Below are positions 1-12,181 of a DNA stretch of 64,000 bases, piece after piece. A model generated the notes under the pieces. That model was not told where the DNA came from, did no database searches, and saw nothing but the letters and a program-made list of their open reading frames with translations. Made by a program: the position numbers and the translations under genes. This DNA comes from Neckera pumila (Eukaryota; Streptophyta; Bryopsida; Hypnales; Neckeraceae): NCBI GenBank assembly GCA_963969595.1, contig OZ018414.1, positions 21,745,660 to 21,809,659 on the forward strand, read 5' to 3'. How positions within the stretch are numbered: the stretch's first letter is position 1; every line of letters begins with the position of its first letter.

Positions 1-1472
1 ACTCCACAAAAGAGACTCACTTGTTATTTCCATTCTGGAGGAACATATTATGACTCTGTGCAGATCCAGTCCGTCAGTTCCAACAAACATGGAAGAAACT
101 ACTTTCCTAATCCAAGACCTCACATGTTCCAGACACGTTCATTAATTGTACACTCTGACTGACAAGCTCGATCGAGCTGATCCAGGTTGCTCATAAATTT
201 ATTTTTTTATAATGTTACCAATTGGATTGTGTATTTGAGGCAATCATCGCCATGGTAAACAACACATCTGCTGACCTCAGGACCATTCCGTACTGAGGTT
301 ATATGGCTCCAATATCTTGAACCCCATTACTGTAGCTGTACTGTACTGTAGCTGTTACAATCTATTGATAAATCCATTGATATCTTCCAAGAGAAATAAT
401 ACAAAGAACTCCATACCAGTCCAACAGCATCTCCAGTGGACCCGGCATTCAACTTATTAGTACTCTCCCAGGAGGGTGGAGTGCCGCTGCCATGTTTTTC
501 GGGGACAAGATCGAAGTGCAGCTGCACAGGATCCAGAAAGACCTGTATTTCTTCCGGATCGAGCCGGTGTCCATATTCCTTCGCTTCGCGAAACCGCAAA
601 GTTTGCCAGACTGTGATAACCTTGTCCTATTCTTTTGCAAGGCTGTGTTTTTTATTGTATGCGGTACTTACCCAGGGTGCAACTTCTATGAGCACATAAG
701 CGCCGCAGTGTCGGGAGAGCATCCTTATAAACCTTCTTACAGCAACAATATACAGGGGTAGTCACAACTGCAAGGAGCCTTTGTTCATGTGCAATTTGGA
801 GAGTACTGTACCTGATATCGATGATCCAATGACGAGTCGATTTAGGCAACGCAACTACGACCCCCCCGCCATTGTTTGAGAAGTGTATCTAGAATAAACC
901 CTCTGGAAACACTCACCTTTGTGCGCTCTTCCATCCGTCCACGGCACACCACCGAAGTCTACGGACTGTAAAAAGTACTCCGTAAAATAATAAGTTGTGC
1001 AGGTAATATTCTTCAGAGTTCATCAAGTTCGGGCCGGGGAGTGTCTTTTTTTTTTTTTTTTTCCTTTTGACACAAATGAAACGGATTTTCAGTTCATTGC
1101 AAGAGTTAGAATACAGTACATACCAACCAGCCGAAACCGGCCTGGTGGAAAAGAATACAAGACACCCACCCCGACTCCCGGACTGACCAACACGACGACC
1201 ACCCGGACAACGACCACATGACGGGGCGCAGCGCGTGAGGGGCGTGAGAGGCGCCTCACGGCTAAACAGCTACAAACACAGTTCCGTCGGGGGAGTTTGA
1301 AATCACTGACAGTCATGGAGTCGAGTACAACTCTATCTTTCGATGTGTCACCGAACTCCATGAAGTCTGTCACGCGCCGAAACCTCTTCAATTCACTGAC
1401 CGAAGGTTCAACGAGTTCGATTTATGATTACTGCGTCTGCAACTGTAAATACTAGTCTGGTTTGCTGTTGAG
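1..1472. other. Left-edge intergenic region, no assured gene
   Basis: I see no gene I can defend here. A GC-rich island at about 470-620 is open in several frames. On the plus strand it follows a plausible splice acceptor (CTCTCCCAG ending near 471) and has mostly G/C third codon positions. On the minus strand it contains an ATGGCAGCGG start context near 490. It may be an exon or the first exon of a leftward gene, but I recognise no family. A T-rich run lies near 1046-1064. A terminus-like GGGGTAGTCAC occurs at about 755, resembling the end of the MITE at 6450, without a visible partner. Confidence 0.35.
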
Positions 1473-2054
1473 GTAAGGTAATTACACTTAAAATCGCATG
1501 CTTCCTAAAATTGCACACTGGATACTCTTGCTTACAGTGTACTCCCACTATTCATATGACTTTATGATTGTTTTTAGGTGTACCTATTCTCAGCACTTTG
1601 GAAATTTGTAGTTTATTCACACGGTGTTCAAAAAGTGCATTCTAAGAGAATCTAGAATTTCGTTTTGACTACCAATGGGACCCCACAATTTTTTTTTCCA
1701 ACATAATAATGAATATCATGCTGAATCATGCTGAATTCATTAGAAGAGATTCGAAGCCTCTAAGAGACTGCGAGTTATTTTGCATTCCCAGACTGCGGGA
1801 ACGCAAAAAAGCTACTGGCTGATGTGGTCGAGAGAGTGCCACGTCATTTTAAAAAAGAGAAAAAAATTGGCCTAAAATGATATTTGGGAGAGAATTTTTT
1901 TATTTTCATTTAAAAAAAAAAAAAAAAAATTCTAACAGCCCATACCGATTGTTCACAGCTCTGGCCAGATTGGGGAACGGGCTTGAAATGGCCCTCCAAT
2001 GTCCTCAAATCTCCCCTAATGACTTAACTGTGCGATTTAAGGTGTAGTTACTCT
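1473..2054. repeat. MITE of the GTAAGGTAA family, interrupted by a nested repeat
   Basis: The left end begins GTAAGGTAATTACACTTAAA and the right end reads GATTTAAGGTGTAGTTAC, an imperfect inverted match. The left 260 bases are clearly homologous to the intact copy at 34060-34348, sharing the segment around GACTACCAATGGGACCCCAC. The copy is split at about 1740-2022 by a second repeat. No coding capacity is visible. The right boundary is approximate. Confidence 0.7.
1757..2022. repeat. Nested dispersed repeat with conserved hairpin
   Basis: This insert is homologous to 35860-36145. Both copies carry a perfect or near-perfect stem-loop of the form TGCRTTCCC-agactgc-GGGAACRCA (here 1781-1805), then a CCACGTCATTTT motif, an A/T-rich stretch and a shared right part (GGGAACGGGC near 1974-1983). 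It is non-coding. The hairpin near one end recalls, but does not prove, a Helitron-type terminus. Confidence 0.6.
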
Positions 2055-3300
2055 AAATTCAAGAAACTGTGGGGCAACTCTCATGTTTTTCATAGACGGA
2101 TGAATTGGACACAAAGTGCAATCGGAGGGTCCAGCAAGATCTGAATTTCTTGCAAATTTCCAAAAAAATTGGGCACTAAGTTAAATTACAATTTCATGAA
2201 TATGTGGGCCATTTCTTTGTTTTAAATGCCCAAACTATGTTATAAACTTGTTTCCACCTATCAAAAGCTGCATACTACTCCCTCAGTCCTATTAAAACCC
2301 TCCAAATTAGACATACAGTAGTGTTTGTAACTTACCACTAATTGTTCCATATACTGATTTTGATAATTGAGCAAGTGATTTTGAATTCAAATCATGTGTA
2401 TCCACTTTGCCCTCCGTTTCACATCGTTTGTTTAACAATCAAAATCAACAAATGAAACCTTTTTAGTTGTACATGCACTATGTCCAATTTGGAATTTTAT
2501 TAGTGGGGCTGAGGAGGGTAAATGTATTCCCCCCAAAAGAAAATCTGCCTACAAGTCCATTCAATTTTAATTCCACCCTTGATTCTACATAAAAACATTG
2601 ATTCCACTTGTATGCTTTGCTTGATGTCCTAAAAGAGGAGATTTTGAAGTATGATAGATTGAACCAGCAGTAACATGTACAACTCTTCTAGACTTGACAC
2701 AATTTGGTCATGGTTGATTTTACAACAACCCGCCTTGCCTAGGCAGTGGTACCAGCCCATGCCACCCTCCAATATCTTCAGTTCCTGTAGAACACCCTTG
2801 CTATGTACAGTTAAATCTGTAGATTTCTCGAATTGATGACAAGATCCTAGATTTCAGATTCTTTCCAACTGAATACAAGCAACACAAAGTCCATAACGAG
2901 ATATAATGAAAAGTAATGTCTCCAGTATCTTCAGTTTCTGTAGATGGTTACTGTTTGTACAATCTACATCTCAGTACATAGATTTCCTTGGAAAACTGAA
3001 AATTTCCTAGATTCAGCGGGTAAACGACGAACAGAAAGCCCATGCTGCCGTACAGTTCTCGAAGACCTGAATATCCATAACCAGGCCGAAATCTACCATA
3101 AAACCCATAGATGTTACTGAAATGTAATTGTGGTTTAGATTTCAGCATAAGAATTTTGTCATTTTCCGGTTCTACCAACCAATGCATGTTCGAAACTTGG
3201 AACTTGGGCCCAATGGCGTCCTCGTCAGCTCCACGTGACACGTGATACCAGGACCTTGAATCCGTACCTACCCGGCGAGAACCTCTCGTATTCATACCAT
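2055..3300. other. Intergenic DNA and upstream region of the DRM1-like gene
   Basis: Unique-looking AT-rich sequence with no open frame longer than about 115 codons and no recognised motif. A TATATGTATATT stretch near 3308-3320 could serve as a core promoter for the gene starting at 3783, but no transcription start can be fixed from sequence. Confidence 0.4.
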
Positions 3301-3706
3301 TTTCGTATTGTATATGTATATTTCATATCATACATACACATACCAAATACATACTCTCCTCTGCGGATAGAGCTTAAGAGGGCCAGGTTTCCACATTCTC
3401 CGAACCTTTTCCATCGCCTCTGGCAGCATTTCCTCCCTCGGTTTTCTCTCTCCCGACGCGCATTCATGCATAGATCGTCCCTTCCCTTCCGGCATCCTTT
3501 CGTTTGGAGCTTCTTGTGCCGAATTTTCCTTTAGAATCGGCGAAGTTCGAGTTTGTTTTGCACCTGGGTTTGTTCTTCTTTGTAAAGGCGAGGGTTCGGG
3601 TTCCTTGGCTTCGGCTTGTGCCTGTGTTTGCACACTGTACGAAACTGCTGTTGTAGCGTTAGGATTTCCAGCTTTGTAGAGAGCAGACGAATTTGGGTCT
3701 TGTTCT

Positions 3707-3727
3707 GGAGAGAGTGAGAGAGAGAGA
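3707..3727 (+). promoter_or_regulatory. GA-repeat tract in the 5' leader of the DRM1-like gene
   Basis: A GAGAGA-rich tract lies about 55 bases before the start codon at 3783. GA repeats in plant leaders and promoters are known binding sites for BBR/BPC GAGA-binding factors. A regulatory role here is inference from position and composition only. Confidence 0.35.
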
Positions 3728-3782
3728 TCAGGGTCTGAGTGTGGGGTTTTTCGTTCATTCTCCTGTCTGTGAATTTTGGGAA

Positions 3783-4957
3783 ATGGGGCTTTTGGACAAA
3801 CTCTGGGACGATGTGCTGGCGGGACCTCAACCAGATCAGGGGTTGAAGAAACTGCGGAAGGAGCGCTTGGCTGCCGGTGGCTTGTCGGATGTATTCCAAG
3901 ACGGTGAGTATTTAATGTTTTGGGTTTTCTTGTTAATTTCGTAGAAGCGGGACCTCTGAACGTGGGTTCTTTATTCTTGTTGGAGTGAATGCTTAGATGT
4001 TATGTAGATCTGTGGAATGTCGATGTGTGGACGTGAAGTGGGGTGGGGGGAGTGTGTGTGTTGTGGAGAGTAATGTAATGCGCGTTTGATTTGATCGTCT
4101 TTCTTACTTTGGTTTGTACGGGGTTTACAGACAACGATGATTTTGTACTGCGGATGATGAACCGCCGTAGAAGCGCAGAATTTCAGACTGCGCAAGCGGA
4201 GGCTCGCCGTGTGACGCAGAGCATTTCGATCAAGAAGCCGCCCATGCTGCGCCCCTTGGACACCGACTCTCCGGCGAATTCTCCCGGAAGCTACGGATCT
4301 AGTCCCCCGGCATCACCTTCTTTGGCTTCACCGTCTCCCAGCAGTAAGTACTGCACCAAGAATGTGCTATTGTAGATTTCAGGAGGTCGTGGTACTCGTC
4401 TCTTCTTTTGGGGCGGAGTGCTATTCCGAAGTCACCGGTGTATGTTCTGTGTAGAGAATGTTCCGGAGGTGCACTTTTGAGAGGGTTGTCACCTGATGAT
4501 CGCCTTCTCTTTCTTGGTTGATTTTCTTGTTTCACATGCACACTACGTTGTGATGGATTAGGACATGCGTCAGGATCATTTTTCGATGGTGCTGTCCCCA
4601 ATGGCCTGCATTGCATGGGTTTTTTAGTGTTGCTTGTGCTTACATAAACATTCTTGTCGGTGCAGTGTTCAAAGAGAAGGACAGAAGGTGGCGTAGTGTT
4701 TTTCATCCTGACGGGAGAGAGATGTCACGAAGCTGCTCTGCTAAGTTTGAGCATGTACCACCGCCGACTTCACCCACGGTGTATGACTGGTAAGTAATGG
4801 TATATGCTTGCATCGGATTTCCTGAAGTTTTTTTTGTCCACATAGGGGATAGTTTTATGATGAATACGTTACATGTTCACTGCCTTAGGCTGCATGTCTC
4901 TGATGTATAATATGCAATTTCTTGCGCAGGGTGGTGATTTCTGCTTTAGATCGCTGA
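3783..4957 (+). CDS. Dormancy-associated / auxin-repressed (DRM1/ARP) family protein
   Basis: Exons 3783-3903, 4131-4343, 4666-4789 and 4930-4957 give 161 aa with all junctions in frame. The N-terminus MGLLDKLWDDVLAGPQPD is the family hallmark. A Pro/Ser-rich low-complexity middle follows (about residues 80-110), then the WRSVFHPDG and SPTVYDW motifs. Members are small, probably disordered proteins. Their transcripts rise in dormant or growth-arrested tissue and fall with auxin or renewed growth; no enzymatic activity is established. If intron 3 (4790-4929) is retained, translation stops at 4791-4793 right after VYDW (153 aa). If it is spliced, nine codons WVVISALDR are read before the stop. 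The donor GTAAGTA and acceptor TTCTTGCGCAG are good, so I prefer the spliced form. The start is the only ATG that opens the conserved motif. The upstream in-frame ATG at 3693 lies in the leader. Confidence 0.9.
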
Positions 4958-6449
4958 ATGTTGCCAGATCTGCAGCTTTTGGTTCCACTTGGTCAGAGAT
5001 GGAGGTCGCTTTTTTATGACCTTTTGACCTGCGAGAGTTGTGGACTTATGAGTCTGTTCTAAAGAAGACTGGTGTTTCTAGTAAGTGTTGTGATCAGCGT
5101 CATCAAAAGGGAGATGGGAGTCACGTGACGTTGTTCGCATCGGCAAAAGCGAGGTGCAAGCTTTGTATTACAAACTTGGTGGGGCAGTGGTGCTAATAGA
5201 AGAGGCCTGTCCCTCACCCGCTGATGTAGTACCTATGTCTCTGATGTGGTCAGAGAGGTAACAGTAGGATAGCATATTTCAAAACCGGTTTTATATTGCA
5301 CCTTGCATCTCGTGAGCAGGGATGTCACGAGAATCTTGACCGATAAGTGTTCTCTGTCGTCTTTTGAGACGGGAACATGAAAACTTCAGATGATGATGAT
5401 GAAATTGGTAGGAAGAGTGGGCATCCAGATCCCATGTGCATGGGTTATAGAGTAAGGATGCTGATGGAGTTTATAGCCTGCAGCAGATTGGGCCTGGGTG
5501 GTGTTAAATCTATGATGGGTGTGGGAGGGTGCACATATTTTGTATAGTGCTGGGTGAGGTCCTTAAAATGCTCAAGGTTGGCTGTCAGTGCAGTCAACGT
5601 ATTTTGCAGGAAATAGGCATCGCGAGGCTTTTGTATATTGATTATTGATTACTAGGAAGCTTCTGTAAAGGAGGGCAGTTTGCAGTGGCTGCAGACGTTA
5701 GAGACGACGATCTGTACTATCTCAGCTTTGATTGACGGTTGGAGAATTGGAGATTAGAATTAGAAGGAAGGCAGGTTCTTGTGTTTAGGTTGGATTTTAG
5801 AATCTTCCATATATATACATATATATGTATCAATTGTTATTTAATATGAGAATTTTTGATTAGAGTGTATAAATATTCACTTTGTACAGCTTTTCCTTTG
5901 TCTTCATGGTGATTCAAGTTGTTTACATGTGCTGTAATAACTTAGTGGGTTGCAACTTGCAAATCTTGTGGAATGCGGTGTTGAAAACGAATGTGCTTGA
6001 ACCGTCAGTTACTAAGACACCGACTCATCACAACATTCAGCTTCATCGCACCAGTATTGAAACTTATGAGGATCCAAGGGGCACTCCCAACACTTTTTAA
6101 CAGCTTTGACACTTTTGCATCCTGCAATTACTGTGGGTTACACTGCAATTTCAGTAAATCATGTGTCTTCTCGTCGCGAGTGCCTTAGCCCTGGCCCTTC
6201 TGTCATGTTGTTGGTGACTGCAGTAAGTTAGTGTCTGCCCGCAGCTCTGTCTTCTTGCTTCTTGTCATCTCATGCATAACCGGTGTCAGCTCGTTGCTTT
6301 CCTGCGCTTCGTTGTTTGCTCCTGCAAGGCTCCTGCATACTATCTTGGTACTCTTGCAAACTCATATTTGTATTTTTCTTGAAATGTTCACTGGTGGCGC
6401 TTCTAAAAGTTGTATCAATATTGCAATGTCAAAACTTGTGCTGAACATT
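4958..6449. other. 3' flank of the DRM1-like gene and intergenic DNA
   Basis: No gene recognised. The first part is probably 3' untranslated sequence. A short (AT)n tract lies near 5808-5829. The open frames here are short, overlap on different frames and show no family motif. Confidence 0.4.
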
Positions 6450-6814
6450 AGGGGTAGTCACAGCACCTTCGAGGTTTAGATTTTCTCTGAGAAATTTCTT
6501 CAGCGCATGAAATGGGGAGCCAATGGAGAACCCTGTTTTGTGGAGGAGCTGTGACACCCCTTTTGCAGCGAAAATGAAACCTCCGACAAGGTTCATTTGC
6601 ACAGTACCATGGCAACCACGGCAAACCAATCATGGAGCAGACTGTGAATCTCAAACCTCCGCGTAAACTTCTTCATGTCCATTCTTGTCCTCCGGAGGAA
6701 GAGAACAACTCTTCTCAACCTTCACGGAAAGGAGCCGGCGCAAGCCAACTAACAAGCGCCTCGTCCCTCTTCTCGACCTTCACGGAATGGGATGAAGGAG
6801 CCGTGACTACCCCT
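6450..6814. repeat. MITE with AGGGGTAGTCAC terminal inverted repeats
   Basis: The ends are AGGGGTAGTCAC and GTGACTACCCCT in inverted orientation, about 365 bp apart, flanked by ATT on each side (6447-6449 and 6815-6817). This fits a 3-bp target duplication. Inside is a Pro/Ser-coding stretch with no stop-free frame of note. The superfamily is uncertain; a 3-bp duplication is compatible with PIF/Harbinger. Confidence 0.6.
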
Positions 6815-7099
6815 ATTGTGGAGCAAAGTATGTTATACAAGTCTGATTTTCTCTAGCTTGACCCCTAAGCACCCCAGGGGTCCTCACATGGGGTTTTTTT
6901 TAATGGTTCTTCCATTTGTTAAGAAAAGAAAAAAGAGAAAAAAGTGTCCTCACATGGTTTGGAAGTCCAATTCAAAGTGCTATCACTTTTGCACCTGATG
7001 TCTAAATTCAATCAAACTTGTTGGGAAATTTGTGCTCTCCCTTCTAGTTTGTGCGGTAAAATTTTTAGATCAATCCAAGATGTATTGATTTTTTGCATG

Positions 7100-7848
7100 T
7101 TAACCCCTAAAGGACCAAACACCATTTTTTGGCAACATAGCGATTTTGGGCAGCTCACTACAAATGGAGTTTTTATTTTTTTTCTTTAAAAACTTCACAA
7201 AACATGTGCCCGAGGAGTTGCTTTAAGGTCCAACAATTTTCATAACTTTTGACTACACGGTTAAAAAGTTATTGCATGATATGTGATTTTTGGTACTCAA
7301 CGAGTAGCTTGAGCAGCTCAAAAAACTCCTTCAAAAATCATTTTTTTGAAAAATGAAAAAGTTGGAAGTGGTTCTAAGGAAGCATTTAAGAGTGGAAAAG
7401 TTTGAATCACTCCATTTTATTTAATGAGGTGAGAGTTATTAGGAATTCTAGTTTGTAGATAGGTTTGGAATCCAGAGACTCCATACCTACCCACAAACTG
7501 GAACTCTTAATAACTCTCACCTCATTAAACAAAATGGAGTGTTCCAAACTTTTCCACTCTTACATGCTTCCTTAGAACCACTTCCAACTTTTTCATTTTT
7601 CAAAAAAGTGATTTTTGAAGGAGTTTTTTGAACTACCCGGGCTGCCCGCCAAGTAACAAAAACCACATATCATGCAATAACTTTTTAACCATGCAGTCAA
7701 AAGTTATGAAAATTGTTGAACTTTAAAGCTACTCTTTGGGCGCATGTTTTCTGAAATTTTTAAATAAAAAAATAAAAACTCCGTTTGTAGCGAGTTGCCC
7801 AAAATCGCTATGTTGCCAAAAAACAGTGTTTGGTCCTTTAGGAGTTAA
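7100..7848. mobile_element. TTAA-flanked fold-back element (near-perfect palindrome)
   Basis: The element runs from TTAA-CCCCTAAAGGACCA to TGGTCCTTTAGGAG-TTAA. Almost the whole 749 bp is an inverted repeat, with arms of roughly 330 bases around a centre near 7470. Both arms contain the internal motif GGCAACATAGCGATTTTGGG. It is non-coding. The arm sequence matches one end of the elements at 30138-31066 and 36619-37515, so this looks like two copies of one half joined head to head. Confidence 0.8.
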
Positions 7849-8206
7849 TGGGTTCAATTTTTCATCAAATTGCATTTCGATGGCCACAACTTTGGGAGCT
7901 TGTATCTCCTTCACATCTAATTTTCTTTTCAATAAAATTGATCTGCCCTGTGCCCTTGCCACAATAAAAATAAAATTAAAGTAAAAATATAATTTTCTAA
8001 TTTTTTGATTCATAATAATTCATAAAAAATTCAAAATTCAATAACTTTAACATCGTGAGTCAAAATGCCACAAATCAAAGCCCGTGCACCCCTCCTCGCA
8101 GAGAACTTTTTGACGATACAAGAACGTGACCATCTCACCATAGCAAGCAGAATGAACAAAGCAAAATAAGATAAAACAAGCAAGCAAACAAACAAACAAA
8201 TTCATC

Positions 8207-8433
8207 TAATCCTTAAAGGACAGATAGTGACCGTGCAGATCATCCCTTTAGAACCATATGAATCATTGGCTTAAAAAAACGCAAAAGCACTCACTAGAAG
8301 TCAAACTACTATAAAAAACCTCCCCTTTTCACAATAAAATTCCGAGGATGACTAGTTGCACTTCTGTCCTGCACAAAAAAATTCTTTGTCATTCATCAGA
8401 CACCAAATGTCTGTGGTGTTGTTCATGGGTTAA
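8207..8433 (+). mobile_element. Small TTAA-family MITE, copy 1
   Basis: This 227-bp copy starts CTAA-TCCTTAAAGGAC (one base off TTAA) and ends GGG-TTAA. It aligns along its length to 8849-9072 and, inverted, to 11959-12181 and 12178-12407. A shared core is GAAGTCAAACTA followed by CCTCCCCTTTT. It is non-coding. Confidence 0.65.
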
Positions 8434-8848
8434 GGTACATATTTGTTGGATTATATTCTGCTTGAAGTTTAGTTATTGTGGTAAAAGTTTTATATCAATC
8501 CAAGTTGTTTTGTTGGGAGCAATTTGAAGTCAAAATCCATACATTTGTGGATTACAGTGAACTTTGGCAACTTGTTTCTTCTTCATACGGTGTCCATTTC
8601 CAATAATTTTTTGGAGGAACATTGCAAATATTGGTCTAGTTTGTGTGATTAAAATTTTATATCAATCCAAGAAGTTGCAAGTGATTGATAAGCATTAAGG
8701 TAGAAGGAGGTTCAGACTTAGATGTATTTTTTGCAACTTTTTTATTCTTTTTTGACATTTCAAAGCCATTTTGTAGACACAATGAGTCAATTGATTAGTA
8801 TCTTCTTTCATCAATGTGTTTGTCTATTGGTTTGAAGCACTTTGTAGT
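8434..8848. other. AT-rich spacer between MITEs
   Basis: No gene or defined element. The phrases describing ATTTTATATCAATCCAAG recur twice (near 8490 and 8655), which suggests decayed repeat DNA. Confidence 0.35.
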
Positions 8849-9072
8849 TTAACCCTTGAGAGACGGATTGATGGTCGTGGAAATCATCCCTTTGGTTACC
8901 GTATAAATCATTGGCTTAGGAAAATGCAAAAGCATTCATTGGAAGTCAAACTATTGTAGAAGACCTCCCCTTTTTACAACAAAATTTTGAGGACGTATAT
9001 TTTGTACTTCTATCCTACATAGAAGGATTCTCTATCATCCATCGGACAAAAAAATTGGCATTTAAAGGTTAA
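8849..9072 (+). mobile_element. Small TTAA-family MITE, copy 2
   Basis: A 224-bp element bounded by TTAA-CCCTTGAGAGACGG at the left and ATTTAAAGG-TTAA at the right. It is homologous to copies 1, 3 and 4. TTAA at both ends is intact. It is non-coding. Confidence 0.75.
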
Positions 9073-9630
9073 AGTTTTTTCATTTAAATAGGTTTAAAAA
9101 TTGAATTTCACCTCCAAATGTGTTGCTAGGAAAATTTTAGTATCCTTTTTCAACACTAACATTATAATCTTGCAATCTTTGTGACCAAATGACTCCAAAT
9201 TTGATTCATATCATCTACAACACATATACTACAAGATTGCATGGTGGAGATTTCTATACCTTAGTGACATTTAGACCTATAACACTTCAAAAGCAATGAT
9301 ATTTTAAATCCAAAAGGCCCTGGACATTTAGAAATTAATCTCAAGGAATTTTTTAATATGATTTCATAAACTTAGATTTACCAAGGAAAAAAATCATGTT
9401 TAGGAATTTAATGTTGTTTTTAGAGGAGTAAAATTATAAATAGGATTAGTAGGAAAGCCATAGTGAATAACAAATCTTAATGTTTTTTAGAGTAGAGGTG
9501 CTAAAACCCTTCCTTTAATTTCATAGTTGATTTGAATTTTTGAAGGGTTTGCAATACTCACAACCACATCCATTTAATTTTCTTTATAAGACTAATATAG
9601 ATCCCACTTAGATTTAGGCATATCCTAAAT
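9073..9630. other. AT-rich spacer, no gene
   Basis: No open reading frame or repeat boundary that I can support. Confidence 0.3.
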
Positions 9631-9877
9631 ATGCCACATTTAACAACTTTTGGACTTTTGAAAGTCCAGAATGAATAACGGTCTTCAACAGAAAAAAAAT
9701 TGATCATCAAGAGATAGTGCAAAACATCATGAGATCTATCCAAAAAATCTAGACAACTGTACAAATATCAAGAAATTTGTATACACATCGTGGAATCCCA
9801 CAATGTTATCATAGTGAGATCCCACAATGTTTTGTTTAGAATTCATTGAATAGTCCAAAAGTAGTTAAATGTGGCAT
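9631..9877. mobile_element. 247-bp MITE with ATGCCACATTTAAC ends, copy A
   Basis: The terminal inverted repeat is about 27 bases, beginning ATGCCACATTTAAC and continuing ACTTTTGGACT. It is flanked by AAAT on both sides (9627-9630 and 9878-9881). A second copy of identical length lies in the beta-galactosidase gene at 55803-56049, in inverted orientation and homologous from end to end. It is non-coding. A four-base flanking duplication is seen at both copies. Confidence 0.85.
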
Positions 9878-11958
9878 AAATAGAAAAATATACAACTATA
9901 AATTCTCATTTAACTACTGAAACTTTTATGCTTTTTGTTTAGTAACTAATTTCTCTACTTGTTCAGACTTAAAAAGGTTAAACATATTTCTTTAAAACCA
10001 TTGAAATAATGCATTTTCATTTGGATGAATGCAATTCAAGTTGCAATTATATCTACAATTTTGATGAATTGGAGTTTTAGTGGGTAATAAAATTCTTTTT
10101 ATTATCAATAAGTATAATATGTCATGAGTCTTGTTCATTCAAGGACATGTGAAACTGGCATTGTACTAACAAAGTTCGTGTACAGTATTGTTCACTCTCT
10201 TATTTATTCTCTATGTAATGAATTTCACTTATTATGCTAAGCCACTGATTTTTCTTTTATTGACAAGGTTTACAATATGATTTGAATGAAGTCAGATGGT
10301 TCCAAGAAGACAAGCATCTTAATCTTGGATTGAATCACAATCCAAACAACTAAAGATTCCAATAGTCCACGAAACCAATGCAGATTTCTTCATTTTCAAC
10401 CTTGTTTCGTTAGGAGGATACACTTCTTCAACTTCCTTATCTAAAGGTTTATATATTTATATTATACTAGCAACTGGCACTTGTTTTGCTACGCATTAAA
10501 TATATTACTTTCATCAATTTTTCATGTGATAGAATGTAGATAAACAAAGTACGTATAATCTTTAAATGAAAATATTGACATCCTCATACAATATTCCTTG
10601 AAAAAATATATATAGTGCAATATAAAGTAATTAAAGAAAATCTTTATATCATAATATTTACAAAATAACCTTTGCAAATATGAAAACATTGCAATAAGAA
10701 TAAATTAATCAAGTGAACAATGTAAGTAGAATCTTCACATTTGAATATATACATAGAGCAATGCTAGCCGTTGGTGCTTCTTTATTCTTTAATATCACAT
10801 TTTAAAAAGACATAGAATTTATCTATAGTTTTGTTGTCTGAAAAGTTTCTTTGAAATTTTTTTAGAAGTATCCATTTAATTTTCAAATATTTCACGAAAA
10901 GAATACATAATATATGGTAGAAAGTATCTTATGGCTATTACAAAAGCAATTGAATTTCTATAATATTATTCAAAATGGAATTGTGATATTATAGAGGTCG
11001 TTGTGATTTTAGTAGTATGATTGTCACGTTCCTTCATAATATATTATTTGAAGGTATGAGTACTTTTAATTTTTATAGGGTCCATTATTGGATCATGGAC
11101 AATTCTTTTTTATGATGAGGTAGAAGAAATAGAAGACGTAGTAGCTTCAGAATACAAAGTTGATGGAGACATTGAAGAAGCCAAGGAATAGAAGGTGGCA
11201 TGCAAATTAGTGATGACAAGGATGGAGAAGATATGTATACTGACGATGGTTCTAGAAGTACCTACTCTATTCAATTATTATCCACATTCATTACGTTTTG
11301 GAAATTCATATCCATTCAAAGTGTTTTTATCTTTGACGAGGTATTTGAACTCTAAATGTTCTTTACATTGCAAATAATTTAATGTCAAAACTCTATCCAT
11401 GGTCTACTATTCATTTCATTTAGGGATTTTTTCAAATGAGAATCCAAAGTTCATACATAAGATATCCAAAAAGTGCACAAGAACAGAAAGTAGAATATTC
11501 TTCTAACTTTCAATAAGATGAAACAAAAATTCAACCATTTATTAATAGGAGCAATGCTCAATTGCTTATTCACATGCAATGACATTAGCATGTGGGCATG
11601 GAAATGCGAGCCTATGAGCCTTGAATATAGAGAGAGAGAGAGAGATAGATATAGATATAGATATAGATATGCTACAACCATTGGAGGTGCTTATAATATA
11701 AACACTTATAATGTAGGTATTTATAACATAGAAACACCATAATTATGGAAGCTTTCTAAAATATAGCCCCCTATAACATGCGTGTGTAGTCTTCTAGGCT
11801 CATGTGCTCATGATTCTAGGCTCACATAATAGCAACCATGGGTTTGATGCCAATTCCATTTTCCTTCCTACAAAAATTTACTAAAAATGTTTCAAGGAGT
11901 TTAGCTTCCACCCAAATGCAATTAGCTCTTAAAAAGGTTGCTTTAAGAATAGACTACC
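9878..11958. other. AT-rich intergenic DNA with short microsatellite
   Basis: No gene recognised. A compound GA/GATATA microsatellite lies at 11631-11671. Two stretches (10480-11050 and 13700-14420) share phrases such as GATTTTAGTAGTATGATTGT, suggesting another old dispersed repeat. Confidence 0.35.
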
Positions 11959-12181
11959 TTAACCTTGAAACGTTGACACGGATGTTAGGCGTCTGAGGAT
12001 GACAAGGAATTATTATAGTACGACAAAAAGTTCAACTATTCATCCTCATAATTTTGTTGTGAAAAGGGGAGGTCTTGTATAGTAGTTTGACTTCCAATGA
12101 ATGCTTTTGCAATTTTTTAAGCCAAATATTCACACGGTAATGAAAAGGGATGATTTTGAGGGTCACTTGTTCATCCTTTAA
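11959..12181 (-). mobile_element. Small TTAA-family MITE, copy 3 (first of a run of three)
   Basis: A 223-bp inverted relative of 8849-9072, bounded by TTAA at 11959-11962 and 12178-12181. Its right TTAA is also the left TTAA of the next copy. It contains the AAAAGGGGAGGTCTTG and TTTGACTTCCAATGAA core of the family. It is non-coding. Confidence 0.75.

Noticed and set aside
1089..1391. 100-codon minus-strand frame rich in Val and Arg
   Set aside because: Much of it comes from an ACGACC-type low-complexity stretch; no motif or splice context supports it.
7729..8013. 94-codon minus-strand frame
   Set aside because: Its body is the arm of the palindromic TTAA element; related copies do not keep it open.
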